Positions 34,708 through 43,248 of a DNA stretch of 64,000 nt are shown here, in pieces. Within the stretch, counting starts at the first letter, position 1, and each line of letters opens with the position of its first letter. The notes under the pieces were generated by a model. That model saw nothing but the letters and a program-made list of their open reading frames with translations, had not been told where the DNA came from and ran no database searches. The position numbers were made by a program, and so were the translations under genes. Source of the DNA: Anaerolineaceae bacterium (GTDB lineage Bacteria; Chloroflexota; Anaerolineae; Aggregatilineales; Phototrophicaceae); NCBI GenBank assembly GCA_007693385.1, contig REDR01000063.1:1-64000 (forward strand), given 5' to 3'.

Positions 34708-36402
34708 ATGGATAATTTCCAGCTTTCCGAGCAGACACGCGAACGTATAAAAACCCATCCGCTTTACAAAGGCGATGTTGACCTTTTTATCCATGACTTG
34801 CTGGATATGGCGACGCCTGATCCGGCACGACAGACCGCCTCCGAGATGTTATACACTTCACTAGACCACATCGACAACGCGCTATTTCTGGTCGATAACG
34901 ACTGGCGATTCGTCTACCTGAACAATAAAGCGGAATCGCTGTTGCGGCAAGACCTCAACTCATTGATCGGGGCGCGTATCTGGGATGCGTTCCCGGATGC
35001 TGTCGGCACCACTTTCCACACGGAATATCAGCGCGTGGTATATACGCGGCGCTCGTCGCGCTTCACTGAATATTTCGCGCCGTTGCAGACGTGGTTTGAA
35101 GTGCAGGCCGACGCGATGCAGGGCGGCTTGATCGTGCAATTCCGCGACGTGACCGCACGTAAAAAGCTGGAGGATGCGCTTCAGCGCTCGGTTAGCGATC
35201 TGGAGATGCGCGTCCGCGAGAGCGATCAGGAATTGACGCAGATCAATCAGCAGTTGCTACAGGAGATCGCCCTGCGCGAAGAAGCGCAACACGCGCAGAT
35301 GCGGCTGGTCAACATATTGGAGACGACCAGCGACTATGTGACCATCGTCAATGAGGCTGGCGAGATGCTGTACATCAATCAGGCCGCCCGCGCCGCGCTC
35401 GCCGTCCCGGAAGGTACGCCAGCCACCGACTACAAAGCCAAACAATTTTTCCGCCGCGAAGATTTTAAGGTGATCCTGCGCGACATCATGCCGCAGGTAG
35501 ACCGTGACGGCACATGGCAGGGCGAAATCACCGTGCGCGGTCTGGACGGGCGCGAGATCGCGGCGTCAAAGGTCATCATCCGCCACGATCAAGCCGACGC
35601 GCCGCCGCTCTATTCAGCGATCACCCGTGACATCAGCCACCGCAAACACATTGAGGATGAACTGCGCCAGACCTTGCAGAAAGAGCGCGAGCTATCCGAG
35701 TTGAAATCGCGCTTTAGCGATCTGGTCAGCCACGAATTCCGCACGCCGTTAGCCATCATCCAGACATCAACCGACTTGATTCTGCGCTACAATGACCGCC
35801 TGACGCCGGAAAAGCGCGACGAGTATCTGGAAAGAATACAACAACAGATCACCCAGTTGAAGTATCTGCTGGATGACTTCTCCACGATGGGGCGGGCGGA
35901 TTTGCTCGGCCAGCCATCACAGCCGACGATGGTCGATTTCTCGGCGTTGTGCGTCGCTATCATCACGGAACTGCGTCAGGTGGATGGCGACGTTCACAAC
36001 ATCGAAGCCGACATCATGCCGACGCCGCGCCTGTATTTTCTCGATCATAAGCTACTGCGCGAGATGGTGATTAACCTGCTATCGAATGCGCTGAAGTATT
36101 CGCACGCCGGTTCGACGGTCAAGCTAAAACTGAGCTATGACGACGACGGCATCGAATTGCAGATCAGCGATGAGGGCGTCGGCATCGCGGAGGATGAAAA
36201 GCCGCACATCTTCGATAGCTTCTTCAGGGGGCGCAATGTCGGCCACATCCCGGGCACCGGATTGGGCGGCGTGTTGATCCGGCAGGCGGTCAAAGCGCAC
36301 AACGGCGCGCTGACGCTGGATAGTCAGCTTGATGTCGGCACGACGGTCACGGTTCGCCTGCCTGCTGAGGCGCAACAACCGGTCAATGACCGCAAGCCGT
36401 GA
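34708..36402 (+). CDS. Soluble PAS-PAS sensor histidine kinase
   Basis: 564 residues without membrane segments. PAS 1 lies at about 50-155 (LFLVDNDWRFVYLNNKAESL), a coiled coil at about 150-200 (LQRSVSDLEMRVRESDQELT), and PAS 2 at about 205-320 with GEMLYINQAARAAL. The HisKA phosphoacceptor is SDLVSHEFRTPLAIIQTSTD (about 337-356), and the ATPase domain shows MVINLLSNALKYSHAG, ISDEGVGIAEDEK and GTGLGGVLIRQAV. Its regulator is not adjacent. A weak ribosome site precedes ATG 34708. It is followed by tatA, 62 bases downstream. Confidence 0.92.
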   Translation: MDNFQLSEQTRERIKTHPLYKGDVDLFIHDLLDMATPDPARQTASEMLYTSLDHIDNALFLVDNDWRFVYLNNKAESLLRQDLNSLIGARIWDAFPDAVGTTFHTEYQRVVYTRRSSRFTEYFAPLQTWFEVQADAMQGGLIVQFRDVTARKKLEDALQRSVSDLEMRVRESDQELTQINQQLLQEIALREEAQHAQMRLVNILETTSDYVTIVNEAGEMLYINQAARAALAVPEGTPATDYKAKQFFRREDFKVILRDIMPQVDRDGTWQGEITVRGLDGREIAASKVIIRHDQADAPPLYSAITRDISHRKHIEDELRQTLQKERELSELKSRFSDLVSHEFRTPLAIIQTSTDLILRYNDRLTPEKRDEYLERIQQQITQLKYLLDDFSTMGRADLLGQPSQPTMVDFSALCVAIITELRQVDGDVHNIEADIMPTPRLYFLDHKLLREMVINLLSNALKYSHAGSTVKLKLSYDDDGIELQISDEGVGIAEDEKPHIFDSFFRGRNVGHIPGTGLGGVLIRQAVKAHNGALTLDSQLDVGTTVTVRLPAEAQQPVNDRKP

Positions 36403-36464
36403 CGGTGCTATAATGGCGCTATTGTCTGCCGTGAGGCGTTATCGTAGATCATGAGGAGAACATC

Positions 36465-36647
36465 ATGCCGGTTGGACCGCTAGAATTAGTGATTATTCTG
36501 GTCATCGTGCTGGTGCTGTTCGGCGGGGGGCGTGTCGCTAACCTGATGGGTGAATTGGGTAGCGGTCTCGCCAACTTCCGCAAGGGCTTGCGCGAAGGCG
36601 ACGCCGAAGAGAAAGACAAGCTAGAGGACGGCAAGCCGAAAGAATAG
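36465..36647 (+). CDS. tatA: Sec-independent protein translocase TatA/E
   Basis: 60 residues: an N-terminal membrane helix (PLELVIILVIVLVLFGGG), a hinge with the typical FG and GGRVANLMGELG, an amphipathic helix (LANFRKGLREG) and a short acidic tail (DAEEKDKLEDGKPKE). It forms the pore of the twin-arginine translocase for folded proteins. GAGGAG is 7 bases before the ATG. No tatC is in the window. A strong terminator follows 9 bases after the stop. Confidence 0.95.
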   Translation: MPVGPLELVIILVIVLVLFGGGRVANLMGELGSGLANFRKGLREGDAEEKDKLEDGKPKE

Positions 36648-36656
36648 GCGCGGGCG

Positions 36657-36692
36657 CGGGGCGATCTCACCAACGGCGGATCGCCCCGTTTT
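36657..36692 (+). terminator. Intrinsic terminator after tatA
   Basis: CGGGGCGATC and GATCGCCCCG form a perfect 10-bp stem with a 12-base loop, followed by TTTT. It sits between tatA and the convergent def gene. Confidence 0.8.
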
Positions 36693-36695
36693 GAC

Positions 36696-37241
36696 TCAAC
36701 CCTTTTCGCTGTCCTCTGCCGCCGCTTCGTGCTGTTTCGCCATCTCCTCCGCCGTCCATACGCGGCTGGCGATGTCGGTATACAGGCGGCCTTCCAGATG
36801 GTCGATCTCGTGCTGGAACACCCGCGCCAGCCAACCCTGCGCTTTGATGCGTAACGGCTGGCCGTGCCTGTCCTGTCCGGTGATGACGATGGTCTCGTGC
36901 CGGTCTACCGAGCCGAAGTAGCCCGGGATGGACAGACACGCCTCGACCCCTTCGACCATCTCTCGGCTTTGCTTGGTGATCTTCGGGTTGGCGACGACGT
37001 GCAGGACACCGGCCATCTCGCCGTATTCCTCGCGGGCGTCCTCGTCGTCGGGCAGGCGCACCACGATCACGCGGCGGCTGATTGCCACTTGCGGCGCGGC
37101 CAGTCCGACGCCGGGCGCGTCGAGCATCGTCTCCACCATGTCATCGACCAGCTTTTGAAATGATGCGCCGAAGTCATCCACACGGATCGCTTTTTTCCTC
37201 AAGATGGGATTGTCAGGTTGGATGATCTCTAAAACAGCCAT
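36696..37241 (-). CDS. def: Peptide deformylase
   Basis: 181 residues. The three metal/active-site motifs are GVGLAAPQV (about 44-52), VEACLSIPG (EGCLS-type) and HEIDHLEG (the HExxH). It removes formyl from the N-terminal methionine of new proteins. The second motif reads EACLS rather than EGCLS, a known tolerated variation. GAGGGG precedes the ATG. Confidence 0.95.
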   Translation of the reverse strand: MAVLEIIQPDNPILRKKAIRVDDFGASFQKLVDDMVETMLDAPGVGLAAPQVAISRRVIVVRLPDDEDAREEYGEMAGVLHVVANPKITKQSREMVEGVEACLSIPGYFGSVDRHETIVITGQDRHGQPLRIKAQGWLARVFQHEIDHLEGRLYTDIASRVWTAEEMAKQHEAAAEDSEKG

Positions 37242-37315
37242 GTTAAGCCCCTCGCTGAATAGGTTCTTGTCGGATGATGGCTCATTTTACACGCCATCCC
37301 CATGTTTATTTAAGA

Positions 37316-37696
37316 TCAAGAAGAGGCCGCCGCCGAGCGCCCGCGCTTGAGCAGATACTCCACGATGCGCCGCAATTCGTCGGTACTCTGCGAGATGGTG
37401 ACGACGTGCTGGCGCTGGGCGGGCGTCAGCGTTTCCATCGTGCGCTTCATCAGCAATTCGGAATAGCCGTACATCGGCGTTAGCGGGTTGCTCAATTCGT
37501 GACGCAGGTCGTCGCTGACGTAGGCGGGCGGCTCGGCGATGAAGCGCGTCGCCAGATGGATGAACTGCTCGGCATTGGTCAGGATGGCGCGGACGAATTG
37601 CTCCTGTCTGTCACTTAGCTCTCCGTCCTGTCGGCTGATGAGGGCTTGCGCGGCGGCGATGATTGTATCAATATGGTGTTGCAGTTCTTCTTGCAT
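37316..37696 (-). CDS. Stand-alone HisKA-domain protein (no ATPase domain)
   Basis: 126 residues from the chosen ATG. It holds a helical N-terminus and then a clear H-box, DDLRHELSNPLTPMYGYSELL, followed by a second helix (QRQHVVTISQSTDELRRIVEYLL). There is no HATPase_c domain. It looks like the dimerisation/phosphotransfer half of a histidine kinase and could receive phosphate from a regulator or another kinase. The track starts at 37762, but ATG 37696 has GTGGA upstream and fits the domain boundary. It stands alone 75 bases upstream of def on the same strand. Confidence 0.72.
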   Translation of the reverse strand: MQEELQHHIDTIIAAAQALISRQDGELSDRQEQFVRAILTNAEQFIHLATRFIAEPPAYVSDDLRHELSNPLTPMYGYSELLMKRTMETLTPAQRQHVVTISQSTDELRRIVEYLLKRGRSAAASS

Positions 37697-37793
37697 GATG
37701 TGTCCACTTTGTTTTACGAGTGCGATTTTTTCATTATAACCTAAAGGCGGCGCATTAAACAAAGCCTGCCATAACGTGAGGAAAGTCTGAACG

Positions 37794-38315
37794 ATGAAAC
37801 GATTGATCCCCTACGCCCTGCTGATCTTCGCGCTGATGCTGGTCGCCTGTGAGCCGCAGAGCATCGTCCAGCGTGGCGGCGGCACCGATTCCGATTGGCT
37901 GGTCACGGTGTCGCGTGTGCCCGCCGGAGAAACCGCCCGCGTCACGCGCATCATTGACGGCGACACGATTGATGTCGAGATGAACGGGCAAACTTACCGT
38001 GTGCGCTACATCGGCATGGATACGCCGGAACGTAACGAGCGATGCTTCCGCGAAGCGACGGACGCCAACCGCGTGCTGGTCGAAGGGCAGACCATCCGCA
38101 TGGAGCGCGACGTGAGCGAGACGGATCGCTTCGGGCGGTTGTTGCGTTATATCTATGTGGGCGATGTGTTCGTCAATGCGACGCTGGTTCGGCAGGGCTA
38201 CGCGGAGGTGCGGCGCTATCATCCTGATGTGCGCGAGCATGACGACTTCATGCGCTGGCGACGCGAAGCCGCCGCCAACAATCGCAACTGCCACGCGACA
38301 GGGGTCTTCCGATGA
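37794..38315 (+). CDS. Staphylococcal-nuclease-like lipoprotein (thermonuclease family)
   Basis: 173 residues with a lipoprotein signal (MKRLIPYALLIFALMLVAC, Cys19 lipidated) and an SNase domain: VTRIIDGDTIDVEMNGQ, VRYIGMDTPERNE (substrate Asp/Arg region) and DVSETDRFGRLLRYIYVG. SNases cut single- and double-stranded nucleic acids at the cell surface using Ca2+. Catalytic Arg and Glu positions appear retained, although the alignment is by eye. GAGG precedes the ATG. The folC start overlaps its end by 4 bases (ATGA). Confidence 0.87.
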   Translation: MKRLIPYALLIFALMLVACEPQSIVQRGGGTDSDWLVTVSRVPAGETARVTRIIDGDTIDVEMNGQTYRVRYIGMDTPERNERCFREATDANRVLVEGQTIRMERDVSETDRFGRLLRYIYVGDVFVNATLVRQGYAEVRRYHPDVREHDDFMRWRREAAANNRNCHATGVFR

Positions 38316-39682
38316 CTCTCGTGCCGTTCACTGACGAGACGCAGGCGATCAGCTATGTATTCGAGTCGCTGGCGGCGAGCGATTGGCGCGGGCGCGGGCT
38401 GGATGAGCATACCCGCGATCTGACGCCCACCCGCAAGCTACTAGCGGCGCTCGATCAACCGGACACCAGCCGCGAGTATGCCGTCGTCACCGGAAGCAAG
38501 GGCAAAGGCTCGGTGTCAGCCATCACCGCCGCGCTGTTGCAGTCGCTCGGGCATCGCGTCGGCTTGCTGACCAGCCCGCACCTGACCACGTATCGCCAGC
38601 GCTTCCGCGTCGATGGCCGCATGATGTCGGAGGCTGATCTGGTGCGCCACATCAACGCCATTCGCCCGCACGTTGATGAGATACGCGCCACGCTGAAGCC
38701 CGGCACATACATCAGCCCGCAGGGGATATTTCTAGCCGTCGCTCTGCGCTGGTTTGATGAACAGGGCGTGACCTGTGCCGTGATCGAAGTCGGGCGCGGC
38801 GGACGCTTCGACGATAACGCGCTGGTGCCCAATAAGCTATCGCTATTCACGCCGATTTTGTTGGAACACACGCGCTATCTGGGCGATACGGTGGCGCGGA
38901 TCGCGTGGCACAAGGCCGGTATCATCAAGCCGAATAGCTTCGCCTACAGCTTATCGCAGACGCCGGACGCGCTCGCGGTGTTGCAGGCCGAAGCGGAGAG
39001 CAAAGACGCCAATTTTGACTGGCTCGCGCCGATTGACTCCGGCGTGTGGCTGGACGATCTACCGGACGGCCAGCGCGTCGAGTTCGGGCGTTATGGCGCG
39101 GTGGATTTACCGTTGATGGGACGCTACGAGATCGCCAACGCATCGCTGGCGATATGGGGCGCGGGCAACATGCACGCCCGTCTGGAGTCACCGATCAAAC
39201 ACGGGATGCCGGAATACGTCGCCGCCATCCGCGCCGGATTGGAGCGCGTGCAGTGGCCGGGACGGTGCCAGCGCCTCGCCACCGCGCCTGATGTATACGT
39301 CGATGGCGCGATTAACGTGCATTCGGCGTCGTCATTCATCGAGAGCGTGCGGGGGCGTCTGTCCGCGCCGGTGGTCACGGTGCTGGCCGTGCCGCTTGAT
39401 CGTGATGTGGCCGGTGTTTACGCGCAGTTCGCGCCGGTCAGCGATGCGCTGATCTTGACGACATCGCCGCGCAATATCACCATCAAATTCCCGCGCTCTA
39501 CGGAGGCGGTGCGCCTCGCCGCCGCGCTTCATGATGATGTGTCGTGGGCGGACGATGTAGCGACGGCGATTGAGACGGCGACAGCCCGCGCCGGACGCGA
39601 TGGGGTGGTCTTGCTGGCGCTGGCACAACCGGCTATCGGCGATACGATGGCGTATTACGGCCTGACGTTCGAGCAGATTTAG
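38312..39682 (+). CDS. folC: Folylpolyglutamate synthase / dihydrofolate synthase
   Basis: 456 residues of the Mur-ligase-like family. The ATP-binding loop is VVTGSKGKGSVSAITAALLQ (about 49-68), then GLLTSPHLTTYRQRFRVDG, the catalytic-type VIEVGRGGRFDDNALV near 155-170, and IAWHKAGIIKP (activated Lys/His region). It adds glutamate to folates to retain them in the cell and may also make dihydrofolate. The start overlaps the SNase gene by 4 bases, giving translational coupling between unrelated functions. Confidence 0.9.
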   Translation: MTLVPFTDETQAISYVFESLAASDWRGRGLDEHTRDLTPTRKLLAALDQPDTSREYAVVTGSKGKGSVSAITAALLQSLGHRVGLLTSPHLTTYRQRFRVDGRMMSEADLVRHINAIRPHVDEIRATLKPGTYISPQGIFLAVALRWFDEQGVTCAVIEVGRGGRFDDNALVPNKLSLFTPILLEHTRYLGDTVARIAWHKAGIIKPNSFAYSLSQTPDALAVLQAEAESKDANFDWLAPIDSGVWLDDLPDGQRVEFGRYGAVDLPLMGRYEIANASLAIWGAGNMHARLESPIKHGMPEYVAAIRAGLERVQWPGRCQRLATAPDVYVDGAINVHSASSFIESVRGRLSAPVVTVLAVPLDRDVAGVYAQFAPVSDALILTTSPRNITIKFPRSTEAVRLAAALHDDVSWADDVATAIETATARAGRDGVVLLALAQPAIGDTMAYYGLTFEQI

Positions 39683-39823
39683 CGTCTAACGATTGTCATA
39701 GCCTCATCTCTGTGAAGATTTGCATGACTCTGAAACGTTGACTTTTGGACATAATGGCTATAACAGTTTTGCGACATTTGCGTTATTTTTGTCATGATCC
39801 AGTGTATTTTTAGAGGAATGGGC

Positions 39824-40795
39824 ATGTCTAACGCAAAACAGCAGGCCGAAAGCGAACCAACACCGGAATTCAACCAGCGTTGCATCGCTGTGCTGAGGCG
39901 CTGGGAGGGCGGCGACTTGCCGTTCAAAGAGGCGCTGGCGCAGTTGACCACGCTCAGCCAGCGAGCCGACGCCGCCGGTGAGACCGTCAATCAAGGTCGC
40001 GCCGAGCAATTATTGGCGTACATCCAGCACTATCGCGGCAATCTGGACGAGAGCATCTACCACAACAAACGCGCCCGCACGCTGTATCATCGCGCCGGCA
40101 ATCTGCGGCGCGTCGGCATCATCGACTTGAATCAGGGTGAGAATTATCGTTTTAAGGGTGATTTCATCCACGCCCAACACCTGTATCAATCCGCCCAGCG
40201 CATTTCAGAAAAATTGGAAGACACCGGCTCGTTGACGCTGGCGACGGTCAACGAAGGGCTGATTCTGCTGGCGATGGGCGATAACGCCGCCGCTTATCGC
40301 GCTTTCCAGAAAGGGCTGGCGCTGGCGGCGCAATATCCGCAAGATAACGAGATTCAACAGCAGACCTACCGCCGCCTGATGAGCGAAATCCGGCACGGGC
40401 TGGCCGTCATCTATCTGCGTGAGAATAACGTGGCCGGTGCGTGGGAGGAAGCGACCAGCGCGTTGAAGCTGGCCGAACGCACCGGCGACGCGATCTTGAG
40501 TGGCTACGCCTACCGCACCATCGGCGAAGTATTGACCGCGCTCGACCAGCCGCCGGAGGGCGATTACAGCGCTGACCCCGACGACTACTTCCGCGCCGCG
40601 CTGGATTCGTTCCGTTCGTTGGACGCTGAAGCGGAGATCGCGCGGACGATGTACGCGCAGGCGTTGAGTCTGGCGGCACGCGGGCGACGCAACACCGCCG
40701 CCCGCAAGTTACAGCATGTGATGATTATGTTCGAGCGTCTGGGCATGGTAGACGACGCCAACCGCGCCGCGCAAGCTCAGCGCGATGTGACGTAA
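39824..40795 (+). CDS. Cytosolic tetratricopeptide-repeat protein
   Basis: 323 residues from the chosen ATG with several TPR units: QLLAYIQHYRGNLDESIYHNKRA, IDLNQGENYRFKGDFIHAQHLYQSA, VNEGLILLAMGDNAAAYRAFQKG and LAVIYLRENNVAGAWEEATSA. It lacks a signal peptide, so it is probably a cytosolic scaffold. AGAGGA lies 6 bases before ATG 39824, preferred over the track start at 39794 and ATG 39818. It ends directly against the convergent 40796 gene with no gap. Confidence 0.83.
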   Translation: MSNAKQQAESEPTPEFNQRCIAVLRRWEGGDLPFKEALAQLTTLSQRADAAGETVNQGRAEQLLAYIQHYRGNLDESIYHNKRARTLYHRAGNLRRVGIIDLNQGENYRFKGDFIHAQHLYQSAQRISEKLEDTGSLTLATVNEGLILLAMGDNAAAYRAFQKGLALAAQYPQDNEIQQQTYRRLMSEIRHGLAVIYLRENNVAGAWEEATSALKLAERTGDAILSGYAYRTIGEVLTALDQPPEGDYSADPDDYFRAALDSFRSLDAEAEIARTMYAQALSLAARGRRNTAARKLQHVMIMFERLGMVDDANRAAQAQRDVT

Positions 40796-41215
40796 TCAGC
40801 GCCGGTTCACCGCGTCCAATCGCTCGCGGATGACGCGCCGCGCCTCCGCTATGTTATCGGTGAAGTACACATCATCAAGGGCGCGACGATCTAAAATCGT
40901 GAAGCCCTTAGCGATGACCTGCACGACAGCGTTCATGCCGACGACGGCGATAGGTCCTTTGCCCGCCGCGCCCATCTGCAACATCTGGCGGGCTTTTTCG
41001 CGTGTTTCGCGGCTGAATACATTGCCGTTGGGCACATTCGCGCCGGGTTCAATCTGCACAATCGCGCCGATCAACTCGCGGCGGCGTCCGGTCACGCGCT
41101 GAATATCGCGTAGCGTGTCGAACATGCCCGCCCATGTCCACCCCTTGCGAAAATAGGCCAGCATGATCGTCTGCGCGTCGTCGTCCCAGTAAAGTTCAAT
41201 CGTCTCGTCAGTCAT
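40796..41215 (-). CDS. Small STAS/SpoIIAA-like protein (tentative)
   Basis: 139 residues without signal or membrane segments. The order of strands and helices (IELYWDDDAQTIMLAYFRKGWTWAGMFDTLRDI; KGPIAVVGMNAVVQVIAKGFTIL; VYFTDNIAEARRVIRERL) resembles the STAS/SpoIIAA-like fold seen in many small Chloroflexota proteins, but no phosphorylatable Ser is obvious. Its function is unknown. GGGGTGA precedes the ATG. It is 23 bases downstream of the CBS transporter-like gene on the same strand. Confidence 0.65.
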   Translation of the reverse strand: MTDETIELYWDDDAQTIMLAYFRKGWTWAGMFDTLRDIQRVTGRRRELIGAIVQIEPGANVPNGNVFSRETREKARQMLQMGAAGKGPIAVVGMNAVVQVIAKGFTILDRRALDDVYFTDNIAEARRVIRERLDAVNRR

Positions 41216-41238
41216 CGTTCACCCCGTTTCGTATCCGG

Positions 41239-42390
41239 CTAACCCGACGCCAGATGCGGCGGATTGTAGCCGCTATTGCCCGCCGCTTGCTGGAGCATAC
41301 GCTGACGTTCGGCGCGTTGTTGTGCCAGCAAGCGCAGGTCGGCGGCGATGTCGCTCTCGTCGGTGATCTCCACGCCGAGCAAGCTCTCGACCACATCTTC
41401 CAGCGAGATGATGCCCGCCGTGCCGCCGTATTCGTCAATCACCAGAAAGATATGTTGCTTGCGTTGCATGAATTCGTCCATCGCTTTCGTCACCGGCAAC
41501 GTCTCCGGGACGACGTGCATCTCGCGCACCAGATCGCCCAACGGCACGTTATCTTTGTCGTCGGCGGCGTGTTGCAGGATGTCGTGACGCAGGGCGAAGC
41601 CCAATATATCGTCGATGTGATCCTGATAAACCGGAATGCGCGAGTAGGGGATGGCCTTCTTGTCGGCCATGACTTCGGCGATGGTGGTCTGCTTGGGGAA
41701 GGCCATCATCACCGTGCGCGGCGTCATGATGTCGCCCACCTGCACGCGATCCAGATGGAGCAGATTCTTCAGGATGCGATGCTCGCTCTCGTCCAGACTG
41801 CCCTCTTCGGAGCCAATCGTCGCCATGATCTCGAATTCCGCCCGTGTGATGGTTGGCGCTTTTTCATGCGGTGTGATGCCGTTCATCATGCGCTTGAACA
41901 CGGATACCACCGGATAAAATATCGGCACTAGCACGCGCAGGCTGTACGCATTGAACACGAATAGTTGCTTCCAGTAGACCGCGCCGAGCGTCTTGGGGAT
42001 GATCTCCGAAAAGACCAGAATCAGGATGGTGAGAATGAACGTAATCACCGCCGCCCATTGACTGCCGAACACGCCCACCGCCTGAGCGCCCGCACCCGCC
42101 GCGCCGAAGGTATGCGCGAACGTGTTCAGCGTCAGGATGGCGGTTAACGGCTCGTCAACGTCCTCTTTAGCTTTCTGAAACCAGCTTGTCGCACGCGGGG
42201 ATTTTTCGGCCTGTGTCTCGATGTAAGATGGCGGTGTGGAGAGCAATCCGGCTTCTAGCATGGAGCAGAAGAACGAAACGCCGATTGCCAGACCGATGAA
42301 AAACAGCAAGCCGCCCAGCGTTCCCGATGCGTCCCCGGTGGGGACTGCGGCGGCCACGAATGTTATGAAACTACTGCCTATGTCGTCCAT
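41239..42390 (-). CDS. CNNM/CorC-type membrane protein with CBS pair
   Basis: 383 residues: a DUF21 membrane region of three or four helices (LFFIGLAIGVSFFCSMLEAGLL, WAAVITFILTILILVFSEIIPKTLGAVY), then a CBS pair beginning DIMTPRTVMMAFPKQTTIAEVM with IPYSRIPVYQDHIDDILGFAL and VTKAMDEFMQRKQHIFLVIDEYGGTAGI. These proteins export or sense Mg2+ or Co2+; a former name is hemolysin-like. The C-terminal CorC_HlyC domain present in many members seems short or absent. AGGA precedes the ATG. Confidence 0.88.
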   Translation of the reverse strand: MDDIGSSFITFVAAAVPTGDASGTLGGLLFFIGLAIGVSFFCSMLEAGLLSTPPSYIETQAEKSPRATSWFQKAKEDVDEPLTAILTLNTFAHTFGAAGAGAQAVGVFGSQWAAVITFILTILILVFSEIIPKTLGAVYWKQLFVFNAYSLRVLVPIFYPVVSVFKRMMNGITPHEKAPTITRAEFEIMATIGSEEGSLDESEHRILKNLLHLDRVQVGDIMTPRTVMMAFPKQTTIAEVMADKKAIPYSRIPVYQDHIDDILGFALRHDILQHAADDKDNVPLGDLVREMHVVPETLPVTKAMDEFMQRKQHIFLVIDEYGGTAGIISLEDVVESLLGVEITDESDIAADLRLLAQQRAERQRMLQQAAGNSGYNPPHLASG

Positions 42391-42561
42391 TGTTCCTTAA
42401 TCTGTATATGGTCAATTGTAAAGCGCGGGAGTTGCACCGCGCTTTGTCGCACAGTATAGCACAAAAGCGGCATTTCACGGCGGTGATTTCCCCGCGTCGC
42501 GGTCTGCGGTAGAATGAAGGTTGAAATATGACGACGATCAGCCCGAAGAGGTGTGCCGACT

Positions 42562-43248
42562 ATGACCGCCCGTGACCGCATCCTGAATAAATTACGCGCC
42601 GCCCGCCGCCCATTCCCCGACGCGCAACCGCCCCCCGCCGACTATCTGCCCGCCGTGCGCGTGGATGATACCGCGCCCGATGCTTTGCTGGAGCGCTTCA
42701 CGGCGGAGCTAGAAGCGCTGGAAGGCGAAGTATTCGCGGTAGATTCCGCCGACGCCGCCCGCGAGCAGGTGCTGTCTTTGCTGAGGGCGGGCGCGGCGCG
42801 GCGTGTGATGTCGTGGCACTTCAAACATATTCCGGTGCCGCGACTGTATACCGCCATCCAGCAGGCCGGTTATACCATCGATTATCCGCAGACACGCGGC
42901 GATGACCGCCCCGAACGGCTGGCGCGGCTGGAAACGGCGGAGATCGGCTTGACCGGCGCGAGCGTCGCCATCGCGGGCACCGGCACGCTGGTCATCCAGA
43001 CCGGCAAAGGCATGACGCGCCTGCCCGCCATCCTGCCGCCGACTCACATCGCGGTGATACGCTTGCGTCAGATCATCCCGCGCATCGAGGATTGGCTGGC
43101 GCATCAACGCCGGAGCGATTCGCCCGCGCTGAACGATCCGGCCAACGTCTGTTTCGTCACCGGGCCGAGCCGCACCGCCGACATCGAGAAGATGCTGGTG
43201 CTAGGCGTTCACGGGCCGAAGCGCGTGCAGGTCATCGTCATTCGTTGA
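42562..43248 (+). CDS. lutC: LUD-domain protein (LutC-like)
   Basis: About 228 residues. The N-terminus is loosely conserved; the C-terminal LUD fold shows GASVAIAGTGTLVIQTGKGMTRLPAILPPTHIAVI (about 135-170) and VCFVTGPSRTADIEKMLVLGVHGPKRVQVIVI, the glycine-rich ending of LutC. LutC is the non-iron-sulfur partner of LutAB in lactate use. The track starts at GTG 42553, but ATG 42562 has GAGGTG 8 bases upstream. LutB is not in the window; a LutA-like gene lies at 21090. The 3' end overlaps a WD40 gene by 11 bases. Confidence 0.85.
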   Translation: MTARDRILNKLRAARRPFPDAQPPPADYLPAVRVDDTAPDALLERFTAELEALEGEVFAVDSADAAREQVLSLLRAGAARRVMSWHFKHIPVPRLYTAIQQAGYTIDYPQTRGDDRPERLARLETAEIGLTGASVAIAGTGTLVIQTGKGMTRLPAILPPTHIAVIRLRQIIPRIEDWLAHQRRSDSPALNDPANVCFVTGPSRTADIEKMLVLGVHGPKRVQVIVIR

